The notes beneath the pieces were generated by a model, which ran no database searches, was not told where the DNA came from, and saw only the letters and a list, made by a program, of their open reading frames with translations. Source: Janthinobacterium sp. PAMC25594 (GTDB lineage Bacteria > Pseudomonadota > Gammaproteobacteria > Burkholderiales > Burkholderiaceae_D). From it: a DNA stretch of 64,000 nucleotides. The DNA lies in NCBI RefSeq assembly GCF_019443505.1, contig NZ_CP080377.1:4154001-4218000 (forward strand), written 5' to 3'. Positions 30,235 to 38,137 of this stretch are shown here, piece after piece (within the stretch, counting starts at the first letter, position 1; each line of letters begins with the position of its first letter). The translations under genes were made by a program, and so were the position numbers.

Positions 30235-31215
30235 TTGAAATGCCTTTCCTGCCAGGCCGAGAATAAACCGGGCGCAAAATTCTGTTCTTCCTGCGGCACG
30301 ACGTTTGCCGTTGCCACCATCGCTGCCGCCCCGCTGCCAGGCAAATCCTGTGGCCAGTGCGGCCATGATTGCAAGGCCGATGCCAAATTCTGCCCCAAGT
30401 GCGCGTTCAGCTTTGCCGTGGCGCCGGTGACGGCGCCGGAGCCGGTCGCCGTACCAGTGGAAAACGTGGTCGCCGAAGCTGCCCCGGAACCCGTTCCCGT
30501 TTTCATCCCGGAACCGGTCGCGCCGCCACCGCCGGTGCTGGAAAAGCGCCGTGCCGATCCTGTGCCCGCCCCTGCGCCGGAACCGGAAGCCATTCCCGCA
30601 CGCGTGCCGGACAGTGTTCCCGACACGCCGGTTGACAGCCCGACAGGCGGCAACCGCATGAAGCTGATCGGCGCGGCGGTCGCCGTGGTGGTGCTGCTGG
30701 GCGGTGCGGGCGCTTACTATTTCTTGTCAGGCAAGCCGCCTGTAGCGGCGCCGGAATCCGCGCCAAGCTCGCCGGGGCAGGAGGACGCCGCGTCTGCCGC
30801 CGAGCAGCCGCTGGCCATCAGCGACCCTGTGCTCGATGGCGCCGCGACGGCCGACTTTGCCGCGACACCTGCTGCGGCTGCGGACGAACCCGCGCCAGTG
30901 CCGGAGGCCGTTCCCGTTCCGGCGCCCGAGCCAGCACCCGAGCCAGCACCGGCACCTGTCGCGGAAAAGCCGGCAAAACCCGTCAAGGTGACACCGCCGG
31001 CCGCGCCTGTGAACAAGGCTGCCGGCCTGGAAAGCGTGATCACGGAGAGCCTGTCGGAAGCGAGCCACTGCATGAGCCAGCGCAAATACGACTGTGCCAT
31101 TGCCAACGCGAATGCCGTGTTGCGCATGGACAAGGGCAACCGCTACGCGCTCGACATCAAGCGCAAGGCGAAAGACGCGCAAGACAAGGCGCTGTCGCAA
31201 ATCCAGATCGAGTAA
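30235..31215 (+). CDS. Double zinc-ribbon, single-pass membrane protein
   Basis: The protein has 326 residues, read from TTG 30235. Two zinc ribbons lie at the N-terminus: C3/C6 with C17/C20, and C39/C42 with C53/C56. A Pro/Glu/Val-rich linker follows (about 60-140), then one membrane helix (about 142-166), another Pro/Ala-rich linker, and a C-terminal helical domain (about 262-326) with a TPR-like pair (HCMSQRKYDCAIANANAVLRMDKGN). The TTG start is chosen because the first zinc-ribbon Cys is at codon 3; an ATG at 30228 is out of frame. It is the first gene of a four-gene rightward cassette. Predicted layout is zinc ribbons in the cytoplasm and the TPR-like end in the periplasm. No named function. 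Confidence 0.78.
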   Translation: MKCLSCQAENKPGAKFCSSCGTTFAVATIAAAPLPGKSCGQCGHDCKADAKFCPKCAFSFAVAPVTAPEPVAVPVENVVAEAAPEPVPVFIPEPVAPPPPVLEKRRADPVPAPAPEPEAIPARVPDSVPDTPVDSPTGGNRMKLIGAAVAVVVLLGGAGAYYFLSGKPPVAAPESAPSSPGQEDAASAAEQPLAISDPVLDGAATADFAATPAAAADEPAPVPEAVPVPAPEPAPEPAPAPVAEKPAKPVKVTPPAAPVNKAAGLESVITESLSEASHCMSQRKYDCAIANANAVLRMDKGNRYALDIKRKAKDAQDKALSQIQIE

Positions 31216-31261
31216 GCCGCGCTGCTTGCCTTCCCCTATTTTGTTCCTCCCGGAGAATAAC

Positions 31262-31984
31262 GTGAAAAACTTGAAACAAATTGCCAAGCCCATGGTAGCC
31301 CTGCTGGTCGTGTCCTCGATGCTGGCCGGCTGCGCCGCGCCGGGTGGCCCTGGCGCCACCGGCACCACCACCGCAGGCACGGAAGCGGCCAGCGGTGAAT
31401 GCAATACGGCCATGCTGGCCGGCATCGGCGCTGTCGTGGGCGGCTTGCTGGGCGGTGGCACGAATACCGTGCGCGGCGCGGCCCTGGGCGCCAGCCTGGG
31501 CGCACTCGCCTGCGTGGCCTTGAATTATCAAAGCCAGCAAGTCAAGACGGCGCAGCAAGTGCAGGCCGACTACAAGGTGGCCAACAAGGGCAAGCTGCCC
31601 GAGCAGTCGACGCTGGTGAAGTATGAGACGGCCTTTACGCCGTCCTCCGTCCGTCCGGGCCAGAAGGCGCAGACCAATTCGTATATCGAAGTGGCCGCCG
31701 GCACGCGCGATCCGAATCCGCTGGTGGAAGAAGAATTGAGCCTGTACAAGCCAAATGGCGACCTGATCAAAACTGTGCGCAAGGTCGTCAGCAGCAATAA
31801 TGGCAGCGGCGCCTACAAGGGCGGCTTCTCGATTCCCATGCCCGAAGGCGTACCGCAGGGCATTTACCCCGTGCGCACGGCCTTGTACCTGAATAGCAAG
31901 CGTGTCGGCGGCCAGGACGTCAAGCTGCAGATCGTCCAGCGCCAGGCGCCTGCGAGCGAGCTGCAACTGGCGCTGGCCTACTGA
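31262..31984 (+). CDS. Glycine-zipper lipoprotein
   Basis: The protein has 240 residues, starting at GTG with GGAG 7 bases upstream. The lipobox is LAGC (Cys about residue 23). Residues about 48-80 form a glycine zipper (AGIGAVVGGLLGGG, then AALGASLGALACVALN) that could insert in a membrane. The C-terminal half (about 115-240) looks like a beta-sandwich: VRPGQKAQTNSYIEVA, then LYKPNGDLIKTV, then GIYPVRTALYLNSK. A nearby upstream open stretch in frame (31094) overlaps the previous gene and is not used. It is the second gene of the zinc-ribbon cassette, 46 bp after the first. Role unknown; probably an envelope lipoprotein working with its neighbours. Confidence 0.78.
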   Translation: MKNLKQIAKPMVALLVVSSMLAGCAAPGGPGATGTTTAGTEAASGECNTAMLAGIGAVVGGLLGGGTNTVRGAALGASLGALACVALNYQSQQVKTAQQVQADYKVANKGKLPEQSTLVKYETAFTPSSVRPGQKAQTNSYIEVAAGTRDPNPLVEEELSLYKPNGDLIKTVRKVVSSNNGSGAYKGGFSIPMPEGVPQGIYPVRTALYLNSKRVGGQDVKLQIVQRQAPASELQLALAY

Positions 31985-32049
31985 CACATCAATACCACGG
32001 GACGGCCAGGCAGGCCGTCCCATCCCGATTTCCCCCTTCCAGGCCAGAC

Positions 32050-33159
32050 ATGACTATTTCCACCGAAGCACATAAACCTCTTCCCTTTTCCTCCGCCGTG
32101 GGTTCGCTGATCGAAGCGACCGATGCCATCAAGAACTTCCGCGCGATTGTCCTGCTGGCCCTGACCTTCATCGGTGCCGTGCTCGTCGGTGGCGTGCTGA
32201 TGATGCTGGCCGGCGGCATGAACAGTGCCGTGCTGGCCTTTCTGGGCGGCCTGATGGCCTTCCTGGTGATGTTTTACGGTTCCAACGCCGTGGGCATCCT
32301 GCTGATGCGCGATGCGCAAGGCCAGCCTGGGATGAGCCTGGTTGATGCCGTGCTCGTTTCGCTGTACACCAGCCACCGCCTGATCGCGGTCGTCTTCCTG
32401 GAATTTCTGATCGTGCTGGCGGCCATGTTCGCCATCGCCATCATCTTGTTCGTTTGCAAGATTCCCGTGCTCGGCCCCGTGCTGTACGCGGTCGTCTTCC
32501 CCTTGTCGGCCATCGTGCTGGGCGTGCTGGTGTTTGCGCTGTTCTACGTGATGCTGCCGCTGGCCGGCCCTGCCGCCTGGTCGGGTGCCAGCGTGTTCCA
32601 GATCATTGCGCGCCTGAACCAGATCGTGCGCACCAAGCTGGTGTCGGTAATCCTGCTGGAAGTGCTGCTGTTCATGATGACCTCGTTTGTGGCCCTGCTG
32701 ATCTTTGGCGTGCTCGGTGCCGGCGTGTCGCTGACCACGGGCATGTCGGCTGGCATCCTGGGCCTGGGCAGCCAGATGAACATGTACACGCTGGCCTCGG
32801 GCCTGGGTGGCGGCGGCGGTTCCGGCTATATCATCGCTGCCGGCCTGGGCGGCGGCTTGCTGATGGCGGCCGCGGCCGTTGTGCCTGGTCTGATTTTCAC
32901 CAAGGGCGTGTGCATCATTTACCTGAACGCCACGCGCAATGTCGATTTCAGCGCCTCGGAAGCGAGCCTGAACGAAGGCCTGGCCGTGGTCAAGAAAAAG
33001 GCCGAGGAAGCGCGTGAACGTGCGCGCACCCTGGCCGAGCAGGCGACGGCCCCAGCCGCTCCGGCAGCGCCAGCTGACAGCCTGCAATGCCCGAACTGCA
33101 AGGCACCGGTCGCGTCCGATGACGTGTTCTGCGGCGAATGCGCGCATAAACTCAAGTAA
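32050..33159 (+). CDS. Multi-pass membrane protein with C-terminal zinc ribbon
   Basis: The protein has 369 residues. Five to seven hydrophobic segments lie between about residues 30 and 300, with a glycine-rich stretch (SGLGGGGGSGYIIAAGLGGGLL). After an Ala/Pro linker, the C-terminus has one zinc ribbon: CPNC and CGEC within the last 25 residues. Four Cys in CxxC pairs match the N-terminal ribbons of the first and fourth genes of this cassette. The next gene starts 8 bp later, so translation is probably coupled. Function unknown; the shared ribbons suggest the products work together. Confidence 0.75.
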   Translation: MTISTEAHKPLPFSSAVGSLIEATDAIKNFRAIVLLALTFIGAVLVGGVLMMLAGGMNSAVLAFLGGLMAFLVMFYGSNAVGILLMRDAQGQPGMSLVDAVLVSLYTSHRLIAVVFLEFLIVLAAMFAIAIILFVCKIPVLGPVLYAVVFPLSAIVLGVLVFALFYVMLPLAGPAAWSGASVFQIIARLNQIVRTKLVSVILLEVLLFMMTSFVALLIFGVLGAGVSLTTGMSAGILGLGSQMNMYTLASGLGGGGGSGYIIAAGLGGGLLMAAAAVVPGLIFTKGVCIIYLNATRNVDFSASEASLNEGLAVVKKKAEEARERARTLAEQATAPAAPAAPADSLQCPNCKAPVASDDVFCGECAHKLK

Positions 33160-33167
33160 GGCACACC

Positions 33168-34268
33168 ATGGCTCACTTCTGCACCAAATGCGGTACCGCC
33201 CATGCCCCGGACGCGCGCTTTTGCGATGAATGCGGCAAGGCCGTCAACGCGGCACCGGCGCCTGCGCCCGCACCAGTACCGGCATCTGCAGCAGCCGCGA
33301 CGCCGGTGCTGTCCGGCGTGAAGCGGCGCCACATCATGATCGCCGGCGGTGTGCTGGCGGTGGTCATCGTGGCCGGCGGCGCGCTGGCGTGGCTGCTGGC
33401 GCCGGAAGCGGCCTCGGCCGGCAGTTTCAGCCGCGCCATCGATGCCCATCTGGCGGCCGACGAGGCGGCGCGCGACAAGTTGCTGTGCCTCACCAACTTG
33501 CCGTACCAGAAGGAAGAGATCCGCGTGGCCTCGTACGACAGTTCCACTCGGCAATGGCTGGATATCCTCGTGCGTAGCGGACTGTACAGCGCACCCGTGG
33601 AACAAGGCAGCGGTGGTTGGGTTGCGCAATCGCAATTTGTCTACGCGCTGGCCGCACCGGGCAAGGCGGCTTTGCGCGGCGACAAGCTGTGCGTGGCCAA
33701 GGGCGTGAAAGTGGCCAAGGTCAGCGGCTACGACCAGGTGCGCGACCTGGGCGCACAGCACGTGGCGATGGCCAAGGCCACGCTGACGCTGACCGATGAG
33801 GCGGCGTGGTTCGCCAAATCGCCGGACCGCGCACTGATCCTGCAACGCTTGCCGGACGGCGACCTGGAAGTGCGGTTGCCGATGGCGCTGGTCGACAAGC
33901 AGTGGCAAGTCATCGACGAAACGCAGATGAGCCAGGCGGCCTTGACCGGTGCGATAGGCAAATCGCCGGCCGTGCAGGGCGCGGGCATGCTGGACAAGCT
34001 GAAAAGCGCGTTCAGCTTTGGCGGTCACCCGGCGGTGGGGAAATGGCAGGCGGCGATGGGCAATGTCCTGGAATTTACGCGCGACAGCGTGATCAATAAC
34101 GGAACCTCGACCAAGGCCACCTTCACCACCAACGGCAATACCGTGACGATCACGCCGCAAGGCGCGGGCGATGCGGCCATGGACATTATCGTCAGTGACG
34201 ATGGCAGCACGGCGCAGATCAGCATGGGCGGCATGCGGGTGACAACCCTGCGGCGCATGCGCGATTAA
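33168..34268 (+). CDS. Zinc-ribbon single-pass membrane protein
   Basis: The protein has 366 residues. The N-terminal zinc ribbon is C5/C8 with C19/C22, then an Ala/Pro linker, one membrane helix (about 56-77) and a large C-terminal domain. The last 75 residues (GKWQAAMGNVLEFTRDSV, then TTNGNTVTITPQG and DIIVSDDGSTAQISMGG) look like a small beta-barrel or lipocalin-type fold; this is a guess from strand pattern. Orientation is probably N-in, C-out. It is the last gene of the cassette and is followed by a strong terminator. Confidence 0.75.
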   Translation: MAHFCTKCGTAHAPDARFCDECGKAVNAAPAPAPAPVPASAAAATPVLSGVKRRHIMIAGGVLAVVIVAGGALAWLLAPEAASAGSFSRAIDAHLAADEAARDKLLCLTNLPYQKEEIRVASYDSSTRQWLDILVRSGLYSAPVEQGSGGWVAQSQFVYALAAPGKAALRGDKLCVAKGVKVAKVSGYDQVRDLGAQHVAMAKATLTLTDEAAWFAKSPDRALILQRLPDGDLEVRLPMALVDKQWQVIDETQMSQAALTGAIGKSPAVQGAGMLDKLKSAFSFGGHPAVGKWQAAMGNVLEFTRDSVINNGTSTKATFTTNGNTVTITPQGAGDAAMDIIVSDDGSTAQISMGGMRVTTLRRMRD

Positions 34269-34312
34269 ACGGCGAGCCAGGCGGCGCAACGTGCCGCTTG
34301 GCAGCGTTCCGG

Positions 34313-34338
34313 AACCCGGCCATGCCGGGTTTTTTTTC
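34313..34338 (+). terminator. Intrinsic terminator of the zinc-ribbon cassette
   Basis: AACCCGGC and GCCGGGTT (34313-34320 and 34323-34330) form an 8-bp stem around a very short loop, followed by six more T residues. Confidence 0.88.
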
Positions 34339-34371
34339 GCCCGCCCGCAGGCAACGGCGCGCACGCCAATT

Positions 34372-34389
34372 TATCTTGACATCAAGATA
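34372..34389. promoter_or_regulatory. MarR-type operator, site 1, upstream of the EamA gene
   Basis: TATCTTGACATCAAGATA is an 18-bp perfect palindrome of the TATCTTGA-N2-TCAAGATA type bound by many MarR-family repressors. It contains a -35-like TTGACA (34376-34381). Site 2 starts exactly 40 bp further. No marR gene lies in the window. Confidence 0.65.
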
Positions 34390-34411
34390 GTTCGCGCCCA
34401 CACTGGACTTT

Positions 34412-34429
34412 TATCTTAATGTCGAGATA
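34412..34429. promoter_or_regulatory. MarR-type operator, site 2, next to the EamA start codon
   Basis: TATCTTAATGTCGAGATA is an imperfect copy of site 1 (outer arms TATCTT/GAGATA). It ends 5 bp before the ATG at 34435, where bound protein would also cover the ribosome-binding region. Confidence 0.6.
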
Positions 34430-34434
34430 GTTGC

Positions 34435-35316
34435 ATGGCCTCTTCTTCTGCCCGTCCCGCCTGGGGCGACATTCTGCTCACGGCGCTGGCGCCCCTGATC
34501 TGGGGTTCCACGTATATCGTCACGTCCGAACTGCTGCCGCCCGACCGGCCCTTCACGGCGGCCCTGATCCGCGTGCTGCCGGCCGGCCTGCTGTTGCTGC
34601 TGCTGATGCGGCGCCTGCCCGCGCGGCGCGACTGGGGCCGCGTGCTGATTCTTTCCGCGCTCAATATCGGCGTGTTCCAGGCGCTGCTGTTCGTCGCCGC
34701 CTACCGCTTGCCGGGCGGCCTGGCGGCCGTGGTGGGGGCCATCCAGCCGCTGCTGGTGATGGGCCTGGCCTGGGGCGTGGAAGGGCGCCGTCCGGCCCGC
34801 CTGGCCTTGCTGGCCAGCGTGCTGGGCGTGGCCGGCATGGGCGTTCTGTTATTGTCGCCGCGCACCGTGTGGGAACCCGTCGGCATCGCCGCCGCGCTGG
34901 GCGGCACGGCTTGCATGGCGGCCGGCACGTATCTGACACGACGCTGGAAGCCGGACTTGCCCGTGCTGGCGCTGACGGGCTGGCAATTGCTGCTTGGCGG
35001 CCTGATGCTGGCGCCCGTCGCCTGGCTGGCCGACGCGCCGCTGCCGGCGTTATCCGTGCAGCAAGTGCTGGCCTACGCCTACCTGTGCCTGGCCGGCGCG
35101 CTGCTGGCGTATGCCTTGTGGTTCCGCGGCATCAGCCGCCTGTCGCCCGTGGCCGTGTCCTCGCTGGGCTTGCTCAGCCCCCTGATGGCTGTCGTGCTGG
35201 GCTGGGCCTTGCTGGGCCAGGCCATGACGGGCTGGTCGATGCTGGGTTTGCTGCTGGTGCTGGCCAGCGTGCTGGCCGTGCAGTGGGCCAGCGCCCGTCC
35301 CGCAACAAACGCCTGA
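34435..35316 (+). CDS. EamA family (DMT) transporter
   Basis: The protein has 293 residues with ten hydrophobic segments in two EamA repeats (LLTALAPLIWGSTYIVTSELL opens the first; a second begins near residue 150 with WEPVGIAAALGGTACMAAGTYL). These drug/metabolite transporters export small metabolites through the inner membrane; the substrate cannot be told. The start is fixed by the operator ending 5 bp upstream and by the TM1 pattern; no good Shine-Dalgarno is visible. It stands alone between a terminator and the rbs operon. The two MarR-type palindromes suggest induction by an aromatic or antibiotic-like ligand. Confidence 0.88.
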   Translation: MASSSARPAWGDILLTALAPLIWGSTYIVTSELLPPDRPFTAALIRVLPAGLLLLLLMRRLPARRDWGRVLILSALNIGVFQALLFVAAYRLPGGLAAVVGAIQPLLVMGLAWGVEGRRPARLALLASVLGVAGMGVLLLSPRTVWEPVGIAAALGGTACMAAGTYLTRRWKPDLPVLALTGWQLLLGGLMLAPVAWLADAPLPALSVQQVLAYAYLCLAGALLAYALWFRGISRLSPVAVSSLGLLSPLMAVVLGWALLGQAMTGWSMLGLLLVLASVLAVQWASARPATNA

Positions 35317-35410
35317 CTTCTGCGCATTTCCCCTCGGCAGGCCGATCGCATCGGCCTGCCTGCTTCCCTCTGGGCGTCTCCCTTTTGCTGCACCGCACAT
35401 ACAGTTTTGC

Positions 35411-35440
35411 TTGCACTGATATGGGGCATTGAGGCACTAT
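35411..35440 (+). promoter_or_regulatory. rbs operon promoter
   Basis: TTGCAC (35411-35416) and CACTAT (35435-35440) with an 18-bp spacer lie 84 bp before rbsB. The LacI-type operator starts 7 bp after the -10, where a bound repressor would block initiation. Confidence 0.5.
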
Positions 35441-35446
35441 TCGCTT

Positions 35447-35464
35447 CGCGCAAACGTTTGCGCG
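35447..35464. promoter_or_regulatory. RbsR operator, 18-bp perfect palindrome
   Basis: CGCGCAAACGTTTGCGCG is a perfect palindrome with the central CAAACGTTTG typical of LacI/GalR-family sites. It lies between the rbs promoter and rbsB, and a LacI-family gene (rbsR) is the fourth gene of the operon, so autorepression is likely. Confidence 0.75.
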
Positions 35465-35524
35465 CAATGAAATTCCATAAAAGCATGCTCTACACGTGCT
35501 TGACCAACAACTCTGGAGACGCCC

Positions 35525-36484
35525 ATGACATCCCGTATTCGCCTGAAAATGATTGCCGCCGCTGTCCTCGTGTGTGCCTTGCCTGCCGTGCCGGCGATGG
35601 CGCAGACACCTGCCAAACCGAAGGTGGCGCTGGTGATGAAGTCGCTTGCCAATGAATTTTTCCTGACCATGGAAAATGGCGCCAAGGCGCACCAGAAGGC
35701 GAATGCCGCCAAGTACGACTTGCTGTCGAACGGCATCAAGGATGAAACGGATACGTCGAGCCAGATCAAGCTGGTCGAGCAAATGATCGTCTCGCGCGTC
35801 AACGCGCTGGTGATTGCCCCGGCCGACTCGAAAGCGCTGGTGCCGGTGCTGAAAAAAGCCATCGACGCGGGCATCATCGTCGTCAATATCGACAACAAGC
35901 TCGACGAGGGCGCCCTGAAAGAGAAGGGCATCAGCGTGCCGTTCGTCGGCCCGGACAACCGCAAGGGCGCCAAGGTGGTCGGCGACTTCCTGGCCAAGCA
36001 GATCAAGAAGGGTGATCCCGTCGGCATCATCGAAGGCGTCTCCACCACCTACAACGCGCAGCAGCGTACCCTGGGCTTCCAGGACGCGATGAACGCGGCC
36101 GGCGCCAAGGTCGTCAGCGTGCAGTCGGGCCAGTGGGAAATCGCCCCTGCCAACACGGTGGCCGCCGCCATGCTGAACGCCAACCCGAATATCAAGGCTT
36201 TGCTGTGCGGTAACGACAACATGGCCATCGGCGCCATTTCCGCCATCAAGGCGGCCGGCAAGACGGGCAAAGTGCTCGTCGTCGGCTATGACAACATCAA
36301 CGCCATCAAGCCGATGCTGGCCGATGGCCGCGTGCTGGCCACCGCCGACCAGTTCGGTTCGCAGCAAGCCGTGTTCGGCATCGAGACCGTGCTGAAAGCC
36401 CTGGCGCAGAAGAAGAAACAGGCCGAGCTCGGTGGCGTCATCGAAACCAAGGTCGAACTGGTCGCCAAGGGCGCCAAGTCCTGA
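35525..36484 (+). CDS. rbsB: Ribose ABC transporter, periplasmic binding protein
   Basis: The protein has 319 residues. A signal peptide covers 1-26 (cut after PAMA). The mature part is a type I periplasmic sugar-binding protein: VALVMKSLANEFFLTMENGAK, then VNALVIAPADSKAL, VVNIDNKLDEG, and CGNDNMAIGA. The pattern matches RbsB-type binders for ribose and related sugars. It is the first gene of the rbs operon, 60 bp after the operator. GGAG before ATG 35525 supports the start. Confidence 0.9.
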   Translation: MTSRIRLKMIAAAVLVCALPAVPAMAQTPAKPKVALVMKSLANEFFLTMENGAKAHQKANAAKYDLLSNGIKDETDTSSQIKLVEQMIVSRVNALVIAPADSKALVPVLKKAIDAGIIVVNIDNKLDEGALKEKGISVPFVGPDNRKGAKVVGDFLAKQIKKGDPVGIIEGVSTTYNAQQRTLGFQDAMNAAGAKVVSVQSGQWEIAPANTVAAAMLNANPNIKALLCGNDNMAIGAISAIKAAGKTGKVLVVGYDNINAIKPMLADGRVLATADQFGSQQAVFGIETVLKALAQKKKQAELGGVIETKVELVAKGAKS

Positions 36485-36568
36485 TCGTTTGATCCCGCCG
36501 GGGTTGGCGCCCGCTTGCTCACCGAGCAGGCGCAGCCGGCCCCGCCGCCACTACCGCGGAGTTTTATC

Positions 36569-38119
36569 ATGCCCATCGACATACCCCCGGCGCCAGCCGC
36601 CATTCCCCTGTTAACGCTCGATAACATCGGCAAGTCCTATGTCGGCCCCGTGCTGGGCGGCGTGGGCTTGCGCTTCGCCGCTGGCCAGGTGCTGGCGCTG
36701 ACGGGCGAGAACGGCGCGGGCAAGAGTACCTTGTCGAAGATCATCTGCGGCCTGGAGCAAGCCACCACGGGCACCATGCTGCTCGACGGCAAGCCTTACC
36801 AGCCCGCCTCGCGCGGCGCCGCCGAGGCGCTGGGTATCCGCATGGTGATGCAGGAACTCAATCTGATTCCCACCTTGTCGATCGCGGAAAACCTGTACCT
36901 GAAAAACCTGCCGCAGCGTTTCGGCTTCATCGACCGCACCCGTCTTGAACGCGACGCGCGCGAACAGATGGACAAAGTGGGCCTGGGCGGCCTCGACCCG
37001 TGGACCTTGGTCGGCGAGCTGGGTATCGGCCACCAGCAGATGATCGAGATCGCACGCAATTTGATTGGTTCCTGCCGCCTGCTGGTGCTCGATGAGCCGA
37101 CGGCCATGCTGACGCACCGCGAAGTGGAATTGCTGTTCCTGCAAATCGAGCGCCTGAAGGCCGACGGCGTGTGCATCATCTATATTTCCCACCGCCTGGA
37201 AGAACTCAAGCGCGTGGCCGACCGCATCGCCGTGCTGCGCGACGGCCAGCTCGTGTGCGATGACGCTATCGCGGGCCACTCCGCCGCCGACCTGGTCAGC
37301 CTGATGGTGGGCCGCTCGGCCGACGATGCCGTCGACCTGAGCGGGCGCACCATCGGCGCGCCGCTGCTGCGCGTGCGCGGCCTGGCGCGCGGCAAGGTGG
37401 TCAACCCCACCTCGTTCGACTTGCGCGCCGGTGAAATCCTCGGCATCGCCGGCCTGATCGGCTCGGGCCGCACGGAATTGCTGCGTTTGATCTTCGGCGC
37501 CGACCGCGCCGACGCCGGTGACGTATTCCTCGGCGACAGCGAAGTACCCGCTGCCTTGCACTCGCCGCAGGCGGCCGTGAAAGCGGGCATCGCCATGATC
37601 ACGGAAGACCGCAAGGGCCAAGGTTTGTTGTTGCGCCAGTCCATCGCCGTCAACACGACCCTGGCCTCGCTCGATACCGTCAGTGGCGCAGGCTGGCTCA
37701 ACGATGCGGCCGAAGCGACGGTGGCCGACGATTACATTCAGCGCCTGGGCATCCGCTCGCGCAGCAGCGCGCAAACGGTGGCCGAGCTCTCTGGCGGCAA
37801 CCAGCAAAAAGTGGTGATCGCCCGCTGGCTGTACCGCGACTGCCCCGTGATGCTGTTCGACGAGCCCACGCGCGGCATCGATATCGGCGCCAAGTTTGAT
37901 ATTTATCAGGTGCTGGCCGAACAGGCGCGCCAGGGCAAGGGTCTCGTCATCGTGTCGAGCGACTTGCGCGAACTGATGCTGATCTGCGACCGCATCGCCG
38001 TGATGAGCGCGGGCAGCATCGTCGACACCTTCGAGCGCGGCGCCTGGAGCCAGGACGCGCTGCTGTCGGCCGCCTTCTCCGGCTATTTGACCCCCACTTC
38101 CACTCCAGCTGCGGCCTGA
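36569..38119 (+). CDS. rbsA: Ribose ABC transporter, double ATP-binding protein
   Basis: The protein has 516 residues with two fused ABC ATPase domains. The first has Walker A TGENGAGKST. The second has a degenerate Walker A (AGLIGSGRTELL), normal for sugar ABC ATPases of the RbsA type, and the signature LSGGNQQKVVIARWL with DEPTRGIDIG. It drives ribose uptake with RbsB and RbsC. ATG 36569 is preferred because CGGAG lies 7 bases upstream; ATG 36515 would add 18 residues without similarity. Confidence 0.93.
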   Translation: MPIDIPPAPAAIPLLTLDNIGKSYVGPVLGGVGLRFAAGQVLALTGENGAGKSTLSKIICGLEQATTGTMLLDGKPYQPASRGAAEALGIRMVMQELNLIPTLSIAENLYLKNLPQRFGFIDRTRLERDAREQMDKVGLGGLDPWTLVGELGIGHQQMIEIARNLIGSCRLLVLDEPTAMLTHREVELLFLQIERLKADGVCIIYISHRLEELKRVADRIAVLRDGQLVCDDAIAGHSAADLVSLMVGRSADDAVDLSGRTIGAPLLRVRGLARGKVVNPTSFDLRAGEILGIAGLIGSGRTELLRLIFGADRADAGDVFLGDSEVPAALHSPQAAVKAGIAMITEDRKGQGLLLRQSIAVNTTLASLDTVSGAGWLNDAAEATVADDYIQRLGIRSRSSAQTVAELSGGNQQKVVIARWLYRDCPVMLFDEPTRGIDIGAKFDIYQVLAEQARQGKGLVIVSSDLRELMLICDRIAVMSAGSIVDTFERGAWSQDALLSAAFSGYLTPTSTPAAA

Positions 38120-38137
38120 TCCGCCGGAAAGATTCCC

